Assembly (NCBI GenBank): GCA_964200185.2
Contig: CAXNAD020000337.1
Coordinates: forward strand, 1-21,524
DNA: 21,524 nt
Source of the DNA: Choristocarpus tenellus KU-1152
Taxonomy: Eukaryota > Phaeophyceae
Direction of reading: 5' to 3'
The notes under the pieces are model-generated. The model was not told the DNA's origin and did not search any database. It was given only the letters and a program-made list of their open reading frames with translations. The position numbers and the translations under genes are program-made. Positions 12,301-18,300 of this stretch are shown piece by piece; positions within the stretch are counted from its first letter, which is position 1; each line of letters starts with the position of its first letter.

Positions 12301-15300
12301 CAAGCGAGTCATTTCTTGCTGCCAGCCCTATTATCTGAATCTCTTGTACTCCACTTGGAGTAAGAACATTTCTGGCTAGAGAAGTAAAACCACCAGCTTT
12401 TCCCACTTGCTGTATGCTGTTGGTGACATTGCCTTTCAAAATCTGCACGGGTGCCTGTGGAAGGCTGACATTGCAGCCGTTGGTCCAATATGATGGATTG
12501 CCAGTGGGTGGGAGAAAGGAATCACGCATAGGTGTGCTCATTCCCAGGACGGCCTTTGAGTATGGCTGATCCTGACCTTCCATCCTGAACAACCAGAGTC
12601 CCACACCATCCCCCTCTGAATGGCCATACTCTATATATGAGGGTCGGTCCACTAGCTTATACTGCAGACGTCCATTGAGCAATTCATGCTGAGCAACGTA
12701 GGTGCCATTGCCGGCTCCACAGTTGGTAACCTCCAATGCCAGCGCAGATTTTGGTGATGACATCAACATGTAAGGCTTGTCTATTGGCCCCGAGAAAGAA
12801 GACAGCGTAACGGACCACTCAAATGCACCCTGATCATCAGGACCCAAACGACTAACCTCAACAGATCCTAGGCTGGGAAGGGACTCCAGAGCTTGTCGTA
12901 GCTCCTCAGCAGAGGCATCATGTGGAACAAGAGCATGTGGTGGCTTGAAGGCAGTGGCCCGGGTCGCTGTTAAACCCTCATACTCTTGCACTAGTGACAA
13001 ACTTGATGATGTAAGCGAGTCGACTTGCAAATAATAGTGGATACCTGACTCAGAGTCTCGAACAACTATGGCCTCGTCAGATGTGATGTATGGAGTTAAA
13101 TCCCTGTCGGTGAGGATGATTGCTTCACCATTGATCACATGAACACTTCCAAGAGAGTTAGCAGCGCCATATATTGGTACCCTTTCAGCTCCTTCTGGAT
13201 GGACTGTCTCTGTTTCAAAAGTGCAGGGATATTCTGCAACATTACCTTCTGCTACATCATCCTTGCAAGAAAAAGCACCAGATACAACGAGCTCCAATCC
13301 ATTCACACTCACGAGATCTCCCCGGTTAATGTAATGGCTGAGATCCGAGGAGCTATACACAACTCGCGACCCAGCATCCACAAGCACATATAAGGAAGAG
13401 TTGCCCTCGCCCAAACGCAGTGTGAGGTCAGCCCTGTAGCCAAATGACACTGAGAAGAAACCCGAGACTGCTGTGCTACCATTACCCGTTGTTTTCAATT
13501 CCACTACTGGACTTAGCATACCAGGTACTCCATCTCGTACTGTATATACATCCAGATAAGCCCCATCACTGAAAGCAGTACAATAGTTGAAATCCATCAG
13601 CTCCTGGTCACCATTGGAAAGGTCAGGTCCTGTGAAGAAAACATGTAGGTCAGAGGAATAGCTACTGTTGCCGGTACCATTTCCATTTTTCAACTCCCTT
13701 GTTGAAACGGAGACCCCATCCACTGTTGTGAGGGAATCCAAGGCAACTTGAACATCCTTGGCAGTAGCGTCCCATTCCAGACACCATGTAGTAGCGTTTC
13801 CTACTGTGAGTGAGTATGACCCATTTCTTGGAAAGATCGGACTTGTCCCCATGTCATTCGGAGAAAGGATCACAACCACAGCTTGGATTTCGTCCATGCG
13901 TTGTCCCAGTTCCCATCGGAAACTGTGTAGGCGTGACCCCTCCGCACCTCCCGCATTGATATCAAAAGGAAGCCCAAGACCAAGATGAAGATCTCCAGCT
14001 CTGACTCCTGGTGTGATTGTGACGTTTTGAGGGAGCTTTGGCAACGCCCCAACTACAAACTGACTAGGCTTGTCAGGGTATCCAACATATGCCCAGGGTG
14101 ACTGGGCATATGAATTGATGGCTGAAACTCGAGCTCGGTAAGCTTTTCCAGGCTTGAGGTCGGTTGCAAGATAACTAAATTCTCTATCATTATCCTCGCG
14201 GGACTCTAATACATCATTGTAGTCGACAATCTCAGCCCCGACAGGACGAAGGTTAACAGCTTGGCAGTTGGATGCATCGTAGTCTGTTCCATCTTTGATT
14301 GTTTTTATCTCAAGTTTCAGGCTATCAGAAACATCTCCACATTTGACTGCCTCCATCTCATCGAAATTGTATAAGGCAGAATCGGTTTTGTTGGGCGCAA
14401 ATGTTACAGAATAGGTGTACCCGTAGTCCCACACCATTGATCCATCGCCTCCACGAGAGACGATAACGGCACCCAGTGATGGACTAGATTCTCTCAACGC
14501 TAGTTGCACTGTGGTAGCTGAGGCATTCCAAGCCAAGCAATGACCGACTGTAACACCATTTAGGGTGAGATTAAACCTCTCTCCAGAGTGAGCTGAATCA
14601 TTAGAGGAAATAGAAACAATTTGAATTTCAGGACCATCTGCGCAACTTGAATCAAAACCATTGGTTGTATCCCATTCCACAGCAAACTTTGTCACTTCAT
14701 CTCCTCCATCTACTGCAGGAGAGTCCCAGAAGATCCACGCAGATGTTGCGGAGGCAATTGACATAGATATGTTGGTGGGAATAGATGGGGAGCCGATGAC
14801 TGGAAATACTTCTTCTGCACCGTTGTATGTGGCTATCACAAAAGCACTATATCCAACGTGGTTATAGGCATATATGCGTACGTGCCATTTCTTTGTGTTG
14901 GAGAGCCCAGAGATGGTGTAAGAGAAAGGTTTGCGCCCAACAACTACCTGTGCTTTTCCTCGTATCACTTCCTCAAAGTTTCCCTCTGTACTAGAAGAGA
15001 GGATCGGGATGTCGCCAGGTAAATTCTCAAACGTAACGTAAATGTATGAGTCCCCTGCAGCGTTGCATGAACCAGAGACTGTGATGTCCCCAACTATCCC
15101 AATTGCCTCGAGGGCCACCTCAATGTCTCCAGCAGCAGCGTCACTTGGAAGATCACTGGTAGATTCGCCAACCAACGATAGTGTAAATGTACTGTTGGAT
15201 TTACATGACAGGCGTTGTATCTCTTTTTGGGTCTCTATGCTTACACTGGTTCGATCAGGGTCATTCCAACAATTCTGGCGCAATGGCCCCCAACATGCCA

Positions 15301-18300
15301 GAAGGTAAAGTCCATTTGCAGAAAGCTTGTGAGATGTGGTGGCCTGCAGCTCGGAAGACGTTGCTACCTGCCCACTACCAGCCTCTGCCCCTGGAGCAGG
15401 TGAGACAAATGTAATTATCCATGTGAAGCCTCCATTTGCTGGTCCTAAACTCCTATTCACTTCCACCTGGCCTACTGTGCAGAGACTCTCAAGGGCGACC
15501 TTGAGATCTTGGGCGGTGGCATCAAATGCAAGATCATCTGTTGTCTGGCCATCATATGTGAGCGAAAATGTTCCTGATAGATACAGGGAATCATCAATAG
15601 AAACTCGCAAAGCCTGTACATCCAATACTGAAGTTCTCTCTCCAGCGTTGACCACTACAGAACCCTCTGGATATCCATCAGTAGCTGAGTCAAATGTTTC
15701 AGCACTGTCCCACTCAATGACATACTCTGATATTTCTTCTCCACCATTTGACAATGGAGATTCCCACTGGACAAGTAGGTCAGTGTCAGACACAGGGCTA
15801 GCAACTGCATAGCGTGGAGATCCTGGCACTTGTGGCGAAGGTTGAAGTGAGATGGGTGTTGAGGTTTGGAATTTCCCCCGACCAGCAGCATTTACAGCTG
15901 CAGCACGAACATAGTATGGGACTCCAGCTTTTGGAGTCGGGAGATCCAACCGAATGATGGGCACCACATATCCCTCCGGCTCTACATATTCGGCATTGTT
16001 GTCCAGAAGAAGAGAATTTGGTCGCATGGCTCGAAGGATTTCACCGTTGTGGCCGTTTGAAAATGTGACCCGCCACTCAAATCCATTGCCTCGCACATTG
16101 CGATCCACATCCACCTTGCAAGCTCCAGTTAGTGATTCTATGGCAGACTTCACATCTGCAGCTCTTGCATTATAATCCAGGTCTTCTGTCATCTGCACCT
16201 TGTACAGAGGGATAAAAGATTCCTGCAGAGTTTCCCCCGCCACCTCTCCTGCAGTGGCATTTCCTGCCTCGCATCCATTAACCCCAATGTCAATGACCTC
16301 AATCTGGGGAACATTTCCGGCTACCGCTGTACCGACAAAAGTCACAGAGTATACATTCTCTTGATAATTGGCAAATGAGCCAGACGAATTGCTTGACATG
16401 GACACAGTAACTTCATCGACTGTACTGAATGCTTCTATCTCCTGCGCAATCTGATGTCAAGGTTTCAGATGTCAAGGTTCAAGAGTTTAGCTCTACAGTG
16501 CACCGATTCGGATGAGTCAAGCTTCCACGGCGATAACACGATCAATCTGATGGAAATGATGTCATATAGATCGACCATCAACAGCGATCACATCCTGCAA
16601 CATGCCACTAGTCATCGTGTTCCAACTACACACAGTGGTGGATACTGTGAAAAGGTTGTGACCACAATTATTTCAAGTTGGTTTAGAATATGATAACTGT
16701 TAACGAAAAGAGGTATTATGGATCCATGCCCAACAGCGATCAAGTATATTGTTCAAATAACATTTTGTTCCAACTAGAAGTGGTGGTTGTTATTGAGATA
16801 AAGCTGGTTTTATAGCTTAAGTTGTTTTCTGGTTTTGTGAGTGGTTTCCCACCTTACCTGTGCGGCGGAAGCGCCAAATGCTAGACACCCTGGCTCGCCA
16901 CCGGCTCTTGTCGAAGCCGAAGTGTAGTCTCCAAAGGATAGGCGGAAACCAATACCCATTGTGGTGTTGGATGTGCTCGCTGTTCCAGACGTATTGACCC
17001 ACACACCAAATGACTGAATCTCGTATGTGGCTGATACAATGTCGCCCTCCAGAACAGACACTGTTTTGGAAGGATCATCTCCTGAACATATAGGAACTGA
17101 TGTAGAATTGAAGGTACTTGTTCCATTGACCTCATCTTGTTCACAAACAGAGAAAATTTTTCCCTCTTTTGGGTGCCCAAGTCGGAAGAAGTCACCCCTT
17201 GCTAGGATACCTGTGAGATTATTTACACTCATGTCAGAGTCAGGACCATCATAGGTCCACAGTGCAGTATCACCAATTGCCAGTCGAGATGCAGACCCTA
17301 TAGCTGTGTCAAGAACATATGCTGGTGCCTGGGTGAGTGTGTTGTCATATTTGGTTGCAGCACCAATGAAATAACTGGCAGTGTAGGCGTCAGTCGGAGA
17401 GCAGAGTGTGAGGGTATCAGCATCATACTCAGTTGCACCATCAAGGCACACACGGAATTCCTGTCCTGCAATGCTAACAAAACCTCCCCTTGGGACAGAT
17501 TTGTGAAGCTCTGAGGATCCAAAGCCCTCAGTGGCATTTGGTGTCGTTCTGTTCAGGATGTTGGTACCTTCTGTGATTCTGACGTAGGTGTAGAGATCAT
17601 TACCGTCAATGCCACCAAGTCGAGATGAGAATGATCCACGGAAGTTAAAGAGTGACAAGGAAAAGGCTGAGCCTGCCTTCCATCCACGCTGCCACACATT
17701 AATCCTGACTGCCTGAAGGTGGAAGTCAAGGCCTACGGACTGTTGCCTGAGCGCCCTACTATTGAATGAGGAACTGATGTCCCATTCCAGGTGAATATTA
17801 TCAATCTCTGCTCCATTTGCCTCAGCTGATGGATCAATCTCCACACGGAGTGTACTTGAATCAACACGGCTCAAGAACAACTCATTAAGCTGGCCTGGTG
17901 CACCTCTTGGAGCCAAAGGACTGTTCGAAGCATAGCGGGGCTCACCATAACCAACACCCTGTCCCTCTGCTGAGACCAAAATATGATACTCTACCCCGGT
18001 CTTAAGGTTCGGAATTAGGTAACTCCAGCTGTTGCTATATGCAATGGATGGGTTGAGATAGGTATTTATGGAACTTGAGTTGGACGAGAAATTTTGCCCT
18101 GATCCCAGCATGGAGTTTGGGCCTGATGCCAGGGATGCATTAGTGGTCTGAGAAGCGTCCACTTTGTAGGACATGTAATTTTCTGGTTCCACACCAACCA
18201 TTTCCTCAGCCACCTTTGTGTATACAAGTGCGAGAGATTGTCATCGGGCAAGGAATAAGATCTTCAAGACAGGATCTATCAACAAATGATTGAGGTTTGC

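Noticed and set aside
15336-15812. 158-codon open frame on the plus strand
   Set aside because: It is the antisense shadow of exon 9, whose minus-strand translation shows clear FN3 and A-L-E motifs over the same bases.
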